Of a DNA stretch of 64,000 bases, positions 10,553 through 22,929 are shown piece after piece; within the stretch, counting starts at the first letter, position 1; each line of letters opens with the position of its first letter. The stretch comes from Rusavskia elegans (taxonomy: Eukaryota; Ascomycota; Lecanoromycetes; Teloschistales; Teloschistaceae): contig SAUG01000085.1 in the NCBI GenBank assembly GCA_011316305.1, positions 62,001 through 126,000 on the forward strand, read 5' to 3'. The notes beneath the pieces were generated by a model that did not search any database, was not told where the DNA came from, and saw nothing but the letters and a program-made list of their open reading frames with translations. Both the position numbers and the translations under genes were made by a program.

Positions 10553-11472
10553 ATGTCCAAGATCGCAACTTCAAAATCCATTTGTGGTTATGTGACGGGC
10601 GATCCGACGAAACCAAGGAGTGCTGAAGTTGGCTTCGCCTGCAGAGTGGACACAGAGAATGCTCTCTGGGGATTTTGCCCCGAGACTGTTATCCAAGCAA
10701 GTGACTGTGGACTGGCAGGAGCTTGCTTGGATCTCCACGGCTGTAGGTCTGTCTGCGGCTTAATCAATAAAGCCTACATTACAACAGAGTCCTGGTATGA
10801 AGATAAGTGTGGTTTTATCTTGTGATCTCCCCGGCTAACGTTATCCTCCTTCGTAGCATGGACCCGGGTTCCGACTATTGCTCAACGGCCATTTTGACAG
10901 CTGGACCAGATCAGACTTACTCCTACCTAGCATGTGCATCAGCCGATCTGACCGAAAATTTGCTTGCTTCAACTACACCAGCTTCCAAAACTTTAACGCC
11001 GCAAACTGGCGCTTCCTCGGGTCCTACCCTATCAGCTACGTCTCCATCTTCGGCGATTTTCCCGCTGCCTACCGATAATTCACCTTCAAGGTCCCTATCG
11101 TCATCGATGCCAACTCTCTCTCCTTCAAACCCTAACCCGTCGGCAGCCACACCAAACAACACTGGCGCTATCGTCGGTGGGGTAATGGGTGGTCTAGTGT
11201 TCGTTGGCTTCGTGGTGTTTGCAGTCTTTGTGCTGCGAAGGCTAAAATCGCTCCGCGCAAACACCACACCTGGGTCACCGTCGATCTGGCGCTCGGAAAA
11301 GAAGAAAAGCGAAGCAGTCGGAGACCCGGGCAGTGGATGGCCTCCCCAGCAGCCTGAGTGGACAAATCCCATCGAGCTCAACGCAGTAAGACCCCCAACT
11401 GAGATGCCGACCGGCAGGCAAAATGAGATACCTGAATTGTACGACCATCGTTCAGAAGCTATTCGCAATTGA
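10553..11472 (+). CDS. Single-pass cell-surface protein with Cys-rich ectodomain and Ser/Thr stalk
   Basis: Two exons, 10553-10794 and 10857-11472, are joined by a 62-nt intron (donor GTATGA, branch GCTAAC, acceptor TAG). The splice restores a cysteine (TTESC, then MDPGSDYC). The ectodomain holds SICGYVTGDP, ENALWGFCPETVI, DCGLAGACLDLHGC and YCSTAILTAGPDQTYSYLAC, a pattern seen in many uncharacterised fungal surface proteins. A long Ser/Thr/Pro stalk follows, then one transmembrane helix (GGVMGGLVFVGFVVFAVFVL) and a basic cytosolic tail, a layout like Wsc/Mid2-type sensors. No signal peptide is present at this start, so a further upstream exon is likely missing. Function is not known; a sensor or adhesin role is only inferred from the layout. 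Confidence 0.7.
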
Positions 11473-12770
11473 CCACTCACTATAAGAAGAGGTAGAGGAC
11501 TGGTGTCGTGGGAAGAATACCATGGTTCTTTGTTTGTACACTCATCGCAGCATCTGTACATTTCACGCGTTCATCTACTTTGTGATTCTATGACGGTGGG
11601 CCGGTACTTGATTTCTTTCCGAAGGAGATTGCAATGTCAAAGGTTCCTTGTTTCTAGCAATATTGATGTCGGCTGTTCTATACCCTGCGGTCGTTGTCAT
11701 CTCCCCCATGCCTTTTGGGTTTCACAATACCTAGTAGTATTCGGGCACATTGGCGCCCAGCATGGAATTAGTTGCCCCAGCAGCACAGGCGTTGGGGGCC
11801 TGCATTCAAAGGATCAATGTACTTTAGCGTTGGCTGTTCTCCAAGTCTTTCATCAAGCGCTTCGATCCTTCCCTGGGATCTTACCACCACCAAGCCATAG
11901 CACTGCTTTTTCCTTCATCATATAAAATCTCCTATCCGAGCCAGTTCCGCGGCCCATGACCAAAGGCAGCCCAAGACAGAGACCTTCAATGACTGGTGAT
12001 GCAGCCATAGGACCCGCGCACTATGACCCCGAATGGACATTGAGGTGCAGCTATGCGAAAATAAACAGAAGTAGCCCCATGGAAGAGACAAGTATACATA
12101 GTGTGGAAGTCCGATTTGGTATATTTCTATTTGATCAAGGGCAACGAAAACACCAAGACGGATATATGTTTGAAGCTCTGATATGGCAAAAGCGCCATCA
12201 AATATCGTGCACCGGGCAAATTCGTATACGAGGAGCAGATGATCCAGGACTCATGTGTGCAAAGCGGTAAACACTGGTAAGACACTCCCTCGATCCCAAA
12301 TGGTCACCTATCTCACCTCGAGGTCACGTAGGTGGACCACTAACTATTGAAGCATTGCTGCATCAGCTGCATCAAGATTTAATTTACCGATGCAAGACAC
12401 CTTGAATGGAACCTGATATTCCGAAGCTTTTGGTCTCCATGGCGACTATCATCCTCCTCGAGTGAATTTGATGTTGGACCTGGCTTCCGGCTTGAGAACC
12501 GTGCCTCGTTGATAGCTCAATATGCAGAGTCTGGTAGCGGTATCATCAAGGTTACGATGCTTCTGGGGAGATCGGGACCCAGGTTCCTGTCACGACTTCG
12601 AGGCTCGTTGGTATGCTGAAAGTAGGCTCCACTTGCATCGAGTCTCGTGCATTGAACGTTTCACTTTTTTGCTGGAAGCGCCGGTTTTGAAAGAAAATGT
12701 AGACCTTATTCGCAGCATTCAATGAACCATATGGTCGGTCGAGAAACTCTTCGCATTGTCAGCAATTACC
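11473..12770. other. Convergent intergenic stretch
   Basis: It lies between the 3' ends of the surface-protein gene (+) and CSN4 (-). A 104-codon open frame at 11956-12270 shows no family features, and I do not call it. Confidence 0.45.
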
Positions 12771-14042
12771 CTATGTTTGGGCTAGGCAGTACTGTACCGG
12801 ATATTGATGCTGGATCATAGATGCAACACGCTCCAGTTCTTCGGCAACCCCTTGAACTCTCGAATCCCATTTCCTAAGTCCCTTTCCAGCGACAACCTTA
12901 CTTTGTCCCGAGGTTCCTCCTTCAGCAATAGGCTCTAGCCCATCAAAGACAATCAGACGGTCAATCTGGTCGATACTGCCAGAAATTCGTCCTTGTTCAA
13001 GCATGCGAGCGGCGTACCCCTCTGCCTTGTCTGCGTCCAGCCCTAGCAGAGCAGCGAGTTCATCGATCCCAATATTGTCATAGAGTCTCGAGACACTGAG
13101 AAGATTATGCTCAATCACGGCTTTGGCAAGTACAGTAGACCCATCTGCAGTCTTTGCTAGTTGGTGCGGCTGCAGGTTTTCTGAAAATCGAGACACCTCT
13201 TCAGGGGTTAGTAATCGATCGAGGAACATCTTCTCGAGCATGCCGAATTCGGCGACCTGCGGTGCGCGCTCATCTTTGTAGAGTTTCGCCAGGGCGCGCG
13301 CTCGTTGAGGTCCCGCAGGGGCAAGCACAGCGCAGACGATAGCGGATGACAAAGCTCGTGTACGCTCTTCTTCATCGAGGACAGCCGAGAAACTGAAGCT
13401 GTGGTACGCTTGGCTTGCATCCAGGAATCTCCGGCGCGCGTCCAAGATGCGGGCCTCGGAGAGCTGAAAGGCTAAGGTAACCTCTGGTTTGCTGATCTGA
13501 TGGCGGAGGTTTTTAGCACGGTTTAAGTAGCTTTCGGCACTCGTTGTATCATCCTCTTCCAAATACAAGCGGCATATACGCATCCAAATGTCGACTTTGT
13601 GATCATCTGCTACTCGGCGCTGGGAGGATTCTAGTTGGATGCCTTGTAGGACTTTTGCGGCTTCAATGTATTCCTCTTGGGATTGATAGGCGTCGGCGAG
13701 CATTTCCCGTAGCTGTGCATCTTGTTCCTCGAAGGACACGATGCGAGGCTCTAGTGAGCGAAGGGCCGTGGTACCAGCTTGGATCTTGGTGGAAAGCGAT
13801 GGGATGGCGCGGATAGAGTCGACTGCTGTGGATAAGAGAGGTCGAGCTGCTACTATACCCAGGTTGTCACCCAGTATAGAATCGATTACGGCTCCTAGAC
13901 TTGCGCTGAAATCCGGTGAGGTTGTCGCTGATGAGAGGACTTGTTCGAGGAGTTTCTTGTATCCGGCTGGTCGGTCTTGTTGAGGAGCTGAGGAGTTTCC
14001 AAGCTCCTGCAGGCCTTGGATTATATCTGCTGATGCCATCAT
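12771..14042 (-). CDS. COP9 signalosome subunit 4 (PCI domain)
   Basis: Intronless, about 423 residues when started at the MMASADI methionine; an earlier in-frame ATG at 14069 would add nine residues. The protein is alpha-helical and TPR-like through most of its length (for example QLREMLADAYQSQEEYIEAA and KVDIWMRICRLYLEEDDTTS). It ends in a PCI/winged-helix part (LLSVSRLYDNIGIDELAALL, ARMLEQGRISGSIDQID) and a C-terminal helix. CSN4 is a PCI subunit of the COP9 complex, which removes Nedd8 from cullins. In filamentous fungi this controls development and secondary metabolism. Length and domain order match CSN4, and the related proteasome lid subunit Rpn5 fits less well. It is divergent from TFIIF beta, with about 280 bp between the starts. 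Confidence 0.9.
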   Translation of the reverse strand: MMASADIIQGLQELGNSSAPQQDRPAGYKKLLEQVLSSATTSPDFSASLGAVIDSILGDNLGIVAARPLLSTAVDSIRAIPSLSTKIQAGTTALRSLEPRIVSFEEQDAQLREMLADAYQSQEEYIEAAKVLQGIQLESSQRRVADDHKVDIWMRICRLYLEEDDTTSAESYLNRAKNLRHQISKPEVTLAFQLSEARILDARRRFLDASQAYHSFSFSAVLDEEERTRALSSAIVCAVLAPAGPQRARALAKLYKDERAPQVAEFGMLEKMFLDRLLTPEEVSRFSENLQPHQLAKTADGSTVLAKAVIEHNLLSVSRLYDNIGIDELAALLGLDADKAEGYAARMLEQGRISGSIDQIDRLIVFDGLEPIAEGGTSGQSKVVAGKGLRKWDSRVQGVAEELERVASMIQHQYPVQYCLAQT

Positions 14043-14319
14043 AGAGCTTTCCAGTCTTGGCAGCTTCACAATTCGATGACGGCTTGCATCTAATGAACGT
14101 TGAAGACCACTTCGAATGATGCGCCAAGGCAGCGGGCACTATATGGATCGACGATCGGCGTTTGCAAGCGCCGGCAAACCGATCCGCGCTAAACCGAGTG
14201 CATTTGCCAACCTCTTGAGCCTCTTGACATATTTCACTTTCACCTTCAGTGTGATGATCGGACTACTCAACTCACTAGAGTGCGTACCATTCCATGCTGA
14301 ATATCTGTGCATATAAGCC
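14043..14319. promoter_or_regulatory. Shared divergent promoter region of CSN4 and TFIIF beta
   Basis: Only about 277 bp separate the two start codons, so both promoters must lie here. I see no motif I can name with confidence. Confidence 0.5.
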
Positions 14320-15593
14320 ATGGATGTCAAGATGGAGTACAACGGCCCTGCCATGAATGGGATTGACGGCAATGTCAAAGTCGAACCACCTTCAGCCGCT
14401 GCATCACCTGCCCCTCAGTCAGACGACGACATATACGAAGATGCTGGGGACCTCGACTTCTCCCATGCTGTGCAAGGCCTTTACCTTACCAGGATCCCCA
14501 AGTATCTGTGGGAAAGCTGGTCTACCTTGGATGACGACGAGGAGATTCGAATAGGTACTGTGAGGGTGGAAGGTGGACTTGAAAATGTCAAGAGAGTCAG
14601 TCGAACCTGGCTGCACCAGAGATATTCAGTCCTCGGCTGACTGGCCTTCTGTTAGATGAGCCTCTTTCTGTCACCGCAGATTGCTACTCAGAAGAACATC
14701 CCGAAAGAATACAACATGAACCTGGCCAACCGGAAGTCAAGCAATACATTTATCTTCTCGGAGAAAGATCTACATGGATACGCCGCAAGGAGCAAGACCA
14801 GTATGCCCAATAAACCAGCCGGTGGATCTTACCCTTCTCGAGCTCCGAACTCTGCATTCCAGCACCGACAAGGGCAGAATCCCCCACAACGTGAGCCAGG
14901 GAAAAGATGGCAGCCGTATAGAAGGACGATCCCGAGTCCGTAGCGATCTTGAAGCATAGAGTCTTTCAGTTGGCTGATAGCTGCATGCAGAACAAACAGC
15001 TCTTACAGGCCAGGTCCAAACCGAAGTCAATTGTTTTCCTGTTGAGAACGCCGACTACAAGCGCGTTATGGATGCAAGAGCAAAGCAAGCCCTGCTGAGA
15101 CCACGACGAGAAACAAAAATGGTTGATAGGCAACCCACGGGTAATGTTCATGCCATTACAGGTTTGCGACAGCGCAACGCATTCGAGAGTGGCTTTACGG
15201 TATGCTTCGTGCGCTTCAGTATTGTCGGAGTGTAGCTAAGAATTTGTTTAGACAACGGCGAAACGAACCGCTGGCAAGGCACATCATCTCAAGGCTGCAC
15301 GCATACCCAAAAACGAACTCAAGGATTTGATCTTCGGATGTTTCAGAAGATATTCTTACTGGGCTATTCGCAACATGAGAAAGGCGCTGGATCAGCCCGA
15401 GAGCTATCTGAAAGAAGTACTGGAAGAAGTTGCAGTAATGGCTCGAAGTGGCCAGTATACGAATTTATGGCAGTTGAGACCCGAGTACAAAGAAAGTTCA
15501 TATGACGACGTAAACCCAGAAATAGCACCTGAAGGGGACGCAGGAGCTAGCGAGGATGAAGACGAGAACGTGAAAATGGAGGATGTAATTTAG
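14320..15593 (+). CDS. Transcription initiation factor TFIIF beta subunit (Tfg2/RAP30)
   Basis: Four exons: 14320-14595, 14656-14935, 14991-15199 and 15252-15593, with introns of 60, 55 and 52 nt (368 residues). The N-terminal dimerisation part has the family signature YLTRIPKYLWESW, then EIRIGTVRVEGGLEN and, across introns, KRMSLFLSPQ, IPKEYNMNLANRKSSNTFIF and SEKDLHGY. The central linker leads into TIPKQTALTGQVQTEVNCFP. The C-terminal winged helix reads IPKNELKDLIFGCFRRYSYW then NMRKALDQPESYLKEVLEEV and YTNLWQLRPEYK. An acidic tail ends the protein. TFIIF binds RNA polymerase II and helps place it in the preinitiation complex. The second intron uses an uncommon donor (GTCCGT), but frame and family both require it. 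Confidence 0.92.
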
Positions 15594-15955
15594 ATTGGAA
15601 GAGCTTTCTCATCTAATATACTTTCACTGTGACCGGTTGGCTTGCAAGATCCAACATTAATGCCCATTCGACACATCGGCCTCGTCATTAGCTCTGATAA
15701 TTGAGGATTGTAATTCGTAGGCACAAGTACGAGATGCAAGCCCATCACGGTTTCCTACTGCTCGTACTTTCTTCGCAATGACTTACGAACTCGGCGGCAA
15801 ATGCAGTTACTGTTCTGGACTAGCGCGGTACGAATACAAATCAAGTACAAACATCACTTTTCGACGAGCATCAAAGACTGTGACACATCTCCACTTCAAA
15901 CGTCACCCTCCAACGGCCAAACCTTGCTGAATCAGATCTCCCCCAAGCGACTGCC
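15594..15955. other. Short intergenic region before the CCCH gene
   Basis: It contains the 3' flank of TFIIF beta and the promoter of the CCCH gene on the same strand. No gene seen. Confidence 0.4.
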
Positions 15956-17645
15956 ATGTCCGAAGATCAGGAGCTGTTAGCACGCATTGGCCAGCTTGCT
16001 GGTATGGCAAACAAGCTGTGAAAATCTGATACGGCACTGACCAGCTACTAGGCCACATTAACCTTCACAAAACCCACCCATCTTCATCGCAGACTACTGC
16101 TCGTGAGCAGCCAGGTCCAAAACCTTCAGGATCGTCTATTTCTAGGGGCAATACCCCATGGAAACCTTCGCGCCCAGCTCCCTACCAAATCGCACCTGGA
16201 CGAGGAAGAGGCTTCTATCGACCGTACAGCAGGAATCGATCCCTTGTAGTGAATAGCGGAACTGCTCATTCCTCGTCACCTGGGAATATAGAGTCTCCCG
16301 TATCGGTTAGCAAAAATGAACCCTTACAAACGCCAGCTGCATATGTCACAACAACCGGAAGACACAAGCAATATATCAACGCATCTGTGCTCGCCAAGGT
16401 GACAGAGCGGCGCAAACGAGCTATCGAAGAATCACAGCAACACAAGACCCAGAAACATGATCAGTGGGAACGACAGCGAATGCATCAATATGTGGCAGCA
16501 CTTGACGCAGAACAACATGAATCTATCGCCCTAGGATCTCCATATACAAGCGGCAGAACCCACGAGATCAAGATCGATGGTCTGAGTTTTCAAGTGCTGA
16601 AAGGTGGGAGCAAGCTCGTTCGCATATTTGGTGAGAGCTTCCATTCAATATTTTGCATGGTTTGGCGCTCAACGGACGGTTGGTTATAGGTCCTGCTGAC
16701 ACGTCGCGGTCAACACCCAAGAGGGCAAACGTACAAGGAGTCACATTTGTCCGCAGCAAACAAGGCAATCTCTACCGATCCGGAGTCGTTCGCGCCAGCA
16801 AGTAAGTTGGGCGGTTGGCCATTAGCAGATGCAGACGGTCTTGACAGGCCACGATCCTTTCGGCATGGGATTAGCCAACTGACATTTGACAGGACAACGG
16901 ACAAAACTAAGAAGAACTCCTCCCTGTGCAAGAGTTTCACCAAGACCGGTACCCTTAGTCTCCTATCCTTGAATAGCGTCATTATTTTCGATGTGACAAT
17001 GACATTGCCAGCGGAGGGCTGCATACTGACAACATCTGGTATCCTTTAGGGCACTGCAACAAGGGTCCAGCGTGTCTCTATCACCACAATCCCACGACTG
17101 TGGCGATATGTTCGACCTACCTTCAGAAGGGCACCTGTCCCGCGGGTGACTCCTGTGACCTCTCGCATGAGGCGACGCCCGAGCGAGTACCTGCTTGTAT
17201 ACATTTCCTGCGGGGAAAGTGCTCGAATTCGAGCTGCCGGTATGCACATGTTCGTGTCAACCCGTCTGCTCCGGTGTGCAAAAGCTTTGCAACCGTGGGC
17301 TATTGCGGCAACGGTGCTGATTGCAGCAACCGTCATATCCATGAGTGTCCTGACTATGCTAATACAGGGACCTGTCGGAAGAGAAAGTGTGATTTACCTC
17401 ATGTTGACCGTGCTGGGCAGATACGAAAACACGCCGCCAAGTCGGTCGATGCAGGTCCTACAGTGGAGGCATCCAATGCTAATGATAGTGACCTTTCCAG
17501 CGATGAGGATGACTTGGCCGATACCGATGGCGATGATATTGACTCCGACGACCTCGACGACGAATTTGTCATTGGTGTAAACGACAGCGGACACCAAGAG
17601 CTTGCACAACAGGACGACTTCGTACAACTGCTTGGAGAATCATGA
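15956..17645 (+). CDS. CCCH zinc-finger protein of the ZC3H3/Red5 type (five fingers)
   Basis: Five exons: 15956-16001, 16052-16630, 16690-16801, 16893-16948 and 17050-17645 (462 residues), with introns of 50, 59, 91 and 101 nt. Five tandem CCCH fingers fill the second half: CKSFTKTGHCNKGPACLYHH, CSTYLQKGTCPAGDSCDLSH, CIHFLRGKCSNSSCRYAH, CKSFATVGYCGNGADCSNRH and CPDYANTGTCRKRKCDLPH. Spacing and the linker between fingers match human ZC3H3 and fission yeast Red5, which act in nuclear poly(A) RNA processing, export and exosome targeting. An Arg/Gly-containing stretch (GRGRGFYRP) precedes them and a long acidic Asp-rich tail follows. The first finger is split by the fourth intron after TKTG. Confidence 0.88.
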
Positions 17646-19397
17646 TATCTCACGCCAGGGCTGCTGCCCAATAGACCAGGCTCGCAGGCGTCGAGCTTTT
17701 CGAATGGTCCGCCGAGGGCCCGATTACGCAGCCTTTGAGCCAGATTCCCTTAGGACAAGACGACTGTTCGAACGACCACTTTCTCTCTTCCTCAATTACT
17801 GCATTCCTCACTCTCGGTCAAGCACTTGCTTGCTCCATATTACATTTTCATTGATGTGTCCTGATTCATAATCTTGCGGAACATGTTTATTTAGACCTTG
17901 GTGACGGGGGTGGAAAAGAGCCCAAGACGGAAGGCTCATGGAAAACGCAGTGGCTAGCATTAGTAAATAGGCATGCCAAGAATTCAAATAAGTTATCTCA
18001 CTCTCTTTTCCCAATCATACGACGAACATGTTCATGACGGTGGGCTCGACTTCTTGATCGGCCACTAAGACCTGTGATCTCCATACCAACTGGGTCATAT
18101 TACAAAGAGTCTATCAGGAGGCAATGACCTCAGTTACGTTCAAACGGAGGCTGATAGGGGATCACATCCAATAGCAGACAGGGAGACGCTGCCAGCAAGA
18201 CTTCTTGCTGGATTTTGCGAGCACCCTCACCGCAACTAAGATATCACATTTCGTCCATGGTCCGCCCAGACAGTGTGGTTTCTCCGCGCTGGACGGAAAT
18301 GTGATGTCCAGACCGACGGCAGGGCACATGTAGCGGTCGAGGGGCTGGCTGAGGGATCGAGATCTTCATCTGGAATTGAATTTGATGTTGGCTTGATGGA
18401 TCCTCACGGCTGCCTCACTGCGATAAGACGGATGTTGAAGGGGAACAAATAGCAGTGCTGGCCTTGGTCAAGCCCAGGGCAAGATCAAACGGTGGGCGAT
18501 GTCATTTTGTTCGGAGAGGCTCATGTGGGAGGCAAATGTTGCCCATGATGGCTGATGGCTTCCACCGGCGCGAGGATGGGGGTGACGGCTTGATGCTTGG
18601 TGGATGGTGGACTTCCGTGGCCAGGTTGACGGTGATTTGTTGCATGCGGGGCCCAACATGCAAGAGTGCCCAAGGCTAGATCGCATCCGGTAAGCCTCCG
18701 TCCAGACGTTCCCCGTTATCCTCAAGCTCAAAAGGATGCACACCAAGGGCTGCCAATTGGGAGCATGCAAAGCTCCTCGCAACTCGCACGCCGTTGCTTC
18801 TCAGCGTCCTCACCACACTGCCGTTTCGCTACCCAACTTCTGATACCGCCTAGCTTACGACCCAACTTGCCTATGTCCTGTCACTCGACCTCCCAACCAT
18901 TGCTCTGCTCCGAACCCTGCCACACTATACGCCGGCACCGATCGCCTCGAGAACCCTTTCGCACTTGCTGCTGTCCAGAAGGAGCCAAAGGGAGCCAGAG
19001 GGAAGACTGCTTGTGAGCACTGGCCAGCTGAAGGTCAAACTCTTCGTCTTTTTTCGCACCACCCGACCCGGCTTCTGTCTTCGATCGCACCTTCCCCAAA
19101 ACAATCGATGCATGAGACTCCTCTTCCAAGAATACCCTAAAGCATCTTTATAGAGGCAGATCACTCTGTCCGCTTTGCAATCTTCCGTCACGTCCATTTC
19201 CGTCCCATCACTGCTGCTCACCGTTTCCACTTGGACGTTGGACGATCACTTATTTCTATTTCCGCTCTGAATCTGGAACGTGCAGAAAAAGAACCGGTCG
19301 ACTTTTTTTTGGCTGGGGCCCGCTATCCGTCTGACTATTCCGTCTAGATCCCCGCCTGCCACACCGCCTGTTTCGGCAAGTCTGAACGTCAACAGGC
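17646..19397. other. 1.75 kb gene-free region upstream of the bZIP gene
   Basis: No gene recognised on either strand. It is likely 3' flank of the CCCH gene and a long promoter or leader of the bZIP gene; long leaders are common for fungal regulators. No clear motif named. Confidence 0.4.
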
Positions 19398-21384
19398 ATG
19401 GCCCGTCTGGCCTACAACAACCTCAACCAGAATTCCACCCTTTCAAAACCATCCCACTTCCACTCCGCTCCTAGGCAAGACTCTGCCGACGACGAGAGTG
19501 ACACTATCCTTGACGACCGAATTCTTGAGCGCCCGGCCAACGATATGTCGCCTCCCATCCTGGGTCATGGTCAGCAGCGGAGGGATTCCTTCGCCGACAA
19601 CACTTCCACCATATCACCCAGAGACAACCGCTGGTCTGACTTCTCATATCACGCGGATTCAACAGCTCTCCTGCAATCCAACAACGTTGCCAGCCCGCTG
19701 TTCTTCGACCACAACGGACATGCCTTCACCCAAGACGATCCCGCTTCCGGAGCAATGTACAACCATCCTTCGGCCGCCTGGGAGCCTCAGGGAGGCCAAG
19801 GTACCTGCACGCCGACAACCGCCTACGACATGTTCTCTTCAGACCCTGACGTCAAGGCTATGTCTTCCGACTACACCCCGGATTCCCTGAATCCCCAGCT
19901 CCAGGCTATGTATGGCGGCTTAGCCGTAACACAAACCCCGCAATATTACAATGGAAACACCCTCTTGACCTCTCCGCGATCAAGCCACGACTGGTCATCG
20001 GCAGAGTCCGCAGAGCACATGGAGATCCGCTCGTTGCCTAATGGGAATCAGCTATCCAGTCCATCGTATCATACAAATCCTCCACTGCTGAGAAGAGATG
20101 GCATCCGGAAGAAGAACGCCCGCTTCGAAATTCCAGCCGAGAGAACGCTTCGGAATATCGATACACTGATAAGCCAGACGACCAACGAGCAGGAGATCAA
20201 GGAATTGAAGCAGCAGAAACGATTGCTACGAAACAGACAAGCAGCGTAAGTGCTTTATTATCTCTAAGATCAGATATCGCAGGTACTGACTGAAGAATAG
20301 CCTGGACTCCCGGCAACGTAAGAAACAACACACCGAGAGACTGGAAGAGGAAAAGAAACACACGGTCAACCACATTTCAGACCTCGAAGAAGCTTTGGAA
20401 GGCTTTAAGATCCGTGAAGAAGCATGGGCACAGGAAAGAGAGCAGTTGATATTGTTCCATCAACAGCAGCGCCAATGCATCGATGAGCTCATGACGGAGA
20501 AGGAAGAGCTTGTTCGCCGTCACACCATCGAGACCGGTGAACTGCGGAAGAAGAATGCATATCTCGCCGAGCACGCCCAGAAGAATGACAGCATCGCAAT
20601 GTCGGCTGTTCCCAGCTCGACCGGCTACTCGGCCGAATACTCCGACTTTGAACACTTGACCATGGAAAGCAGTCCATGGGACAACTTCTCCTTGGTCACT
20701 GATTTCAACATGGAACCCGAGCAGAAGATGGAGAATTCGAACCTCGTCATCACACCGAAGAAGGAAAGGAATGCCGAGAGGGAGAGCGACACCACGACAG
20801 CTCCAGGCCTTCTGCTCATGCTTCTCCTGTGTGGCGCGTGGGTGGTCTCAAACAGCAGCGCTTCGACCAAGTCTGGGCCGATCTCCCGGATGCCTGAAGA
20901 GGTCCGCATGGCTTCGACAGCGGTTCTGCAGACCATATACAGCGACACTGGGCTTCAAACGCAAGCATCCAACCCCACCGGAGATCTCCGAAGCACCACC
21001 GTACGCCCCGACTGTTCGAAACGATCACGAAAGAACTCAAGGATCACCTGCGATGCCACCGGTCGTTCGCACTCTCCGCTCGGCACACTACATCGCCAGT
21101 TGATTTCGCCCACCGAACAGCAGCAGCGGGACCGCGTCTTCTCCATGTCCGCCGACCAATACAACGGTTTGACTTCTGACGACGCTATGGGAGGATCTTC
21201 CCATGTCACCCTGTCCCACCGCAGGAATCTGGGCGATGCCCTGGCAGCCCTACGCCTGAACAAGCAAGGCTCGGCTGCAGAAGCCTATACTCGCTCATTA
21301 ATGTGGGACGAAATCCCAAATAATATCGTCCGGGATTTCGCTCGCATGGTTGCCGAATCTCGACAACAAGAGCCTATGGGCTGA
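19398..21384 (+). CDS. MeaB-like bZIP transcription factor with a hydrophobic, possibly membrane-spanning segment
   Basis: Two exons, 19398-20245 and 20301-21384 (643 residues). The 55-nt intron (donor GTAAGT) lies inside the basic region. After a Ser/Thr/Asn/Gln-rich N-terminal half comes RKKNARFEIPAERTLRNID, then the basic region KELKQQKRLLRNRQAALDSR with the bZIP signature N-x7-R, and a coiled coil (EEEKKHTVNHISDLEEALEG onward, to about residue 360). This block matches Aspergillus MeaB, a bZIP involved in nitrogen metabolite regulation, as I remember it. At about residues 449-466 lies an uninterrupted hydrophobic run, APGLLLMLLLCGAWVVS, long enough to span or enter a membrane. The tail is Ser/Thr-rich. 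The MeaB assignment rests on memory of the family, so no symbol is given. Confidence 0.8.
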
Positions 21385-22929
21385 CCAGGCCTTCCGATCT
21401 GGAGGGAAGGATACGACAGAATGACACAAACGACGGCGCAGCACACAGCATGCCTTTTGCACATCCACCACGAAATTTTGACGATTTTCATTCATTGTTT
21501 TTTACGACGATCAGACTACACGAAGCGTTCGGCACGCACATTGTTACATTTCCCGCAAGGGACAGACACCACAGTACCTCGCAAGGGGGATACCCACAGA
21601 TTGACGAATTCATGTCAGAGTTTTTAGTCAGCATGTCATCGGAGGCAACTAATTGGCCTGCAGGAGGAGGGCATATAATTTGAACAACTTTTTTGCTTTG
21701 ATGGTATGTAATGTCAGAGACACAAGCAAGCAAGCGATGGATACCTATGAAAATGATGAGCCCTTTAGCGTGCGATGGATTTGTGACCTTTTTTTGGCTT
21801 CTGTATGAGATCAATACGACGAACGACAACGATCGTGATTGATGGTTGGATGGATGGCTGGAACGAATGATCTACGAACTTCACTGATCTGATGCAGCGT
21901 GTGATCTATCTTTGGAACTTGATTTTCTTTTTGAGTTTTTTGGTTCTGAGCGATGATGGGATGGGTATGATCTACGATGCGTGCCGAGCTGGTAGCTTAA
22001 GGTACCCTTGTATTGGGTGGCGATATTTGATATGGACGGATTTGGATTGAGCCAATGGGGCTATTACGGCTATTGCCAGCTACCTTACCTTAACTTGACT
22101 TATGGGTCCTTGGTGACTAGTAAAGGTTATGATGGTCTCTATCTATATTTGGATTTCAATATCATATCATATCATTCGTTCATACTCATCATAGATTTCT
22201 CCGCTTGGCTTGGCCTCTATTTTCTTCTGATCATCTTATTTATGCTCGTATCTGACGGTTCTGTTTTTGAATACACAGAAAATAGCATCCGGTAACCCCT
22301 TCGCCAACGCCAACGCCATCGTCGGTACATACATGGTGATATTGAAATCTGAAAGTCCATTTTATCCTATCCTGGAGTATCCTGGAATATTATTGAGTAG
22401 AGTATATCCCCATACGAACGAACATCCCATTCCATACTGACATCTTCAACGATCTCATATATCTACCTTATCGTCCCTTTCCTAGGTAGGTGGGGGATAA
22501 CGATGAACGCCTACTAGTAGGAAAAAAGATCGTCGGAATGGTGAGTGCCTGATGGTTCCGACGCGACATGGGTATTGGGTATTTGGGGGTGAGATCAGAT
22601 GTCTTTGGGGGTGTATTTTTCTTTCCAGATCCTATTGTGTTGGAGTGAGTATCAGCTTTTGCTTTTGGAATACAGTGAAGAATGAATTGGGAAAGAGAAG
22701 GTGATGGTGATGTTGCGGCGGATTGTGAGGTTTGAGGAAGGAGAGGAGAGAGAGAGGGAGAGAGTGTGGTGGGCTATCAATCGACTTTGGAAACCGTGAC
22801 CTGGAACACGCCGCCACTGGCTTTTTTGTAATTGGGGGTAGGGGGGAGAAGAAGCAATGGAAGTAAGGCGATAATCACTTTTGACGAGGGAATGATGAGG
22901 AGGGAGGGGAGAGAAGGGAAATGATAAGC
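21385..22929. other. Convergent intergenic region, 1.5 kb
   Basis: It holds the 3' flanks of the bZIP gene (+) and the Sel1-repeat gene (-). AG-rich and CT-rich low-complexity tracts occur near 22,700-22,900. A possible last exon of the Sel1-repeat gene could lie at about 22,770-22,825. Confidence 0.4.

Noticed and set aside
10063..10595. Frames on both strands just upstream of the surface-protein gene
   Set aside because: None gives a convincing signal peptide that splices in frame to the ectodomain; left as unresolved first exon.
11956..12270. 104-codon plus frame in the convergent region
   Set aside because: No recognisable motif, no splice or start support, low complexity absent but no family either.
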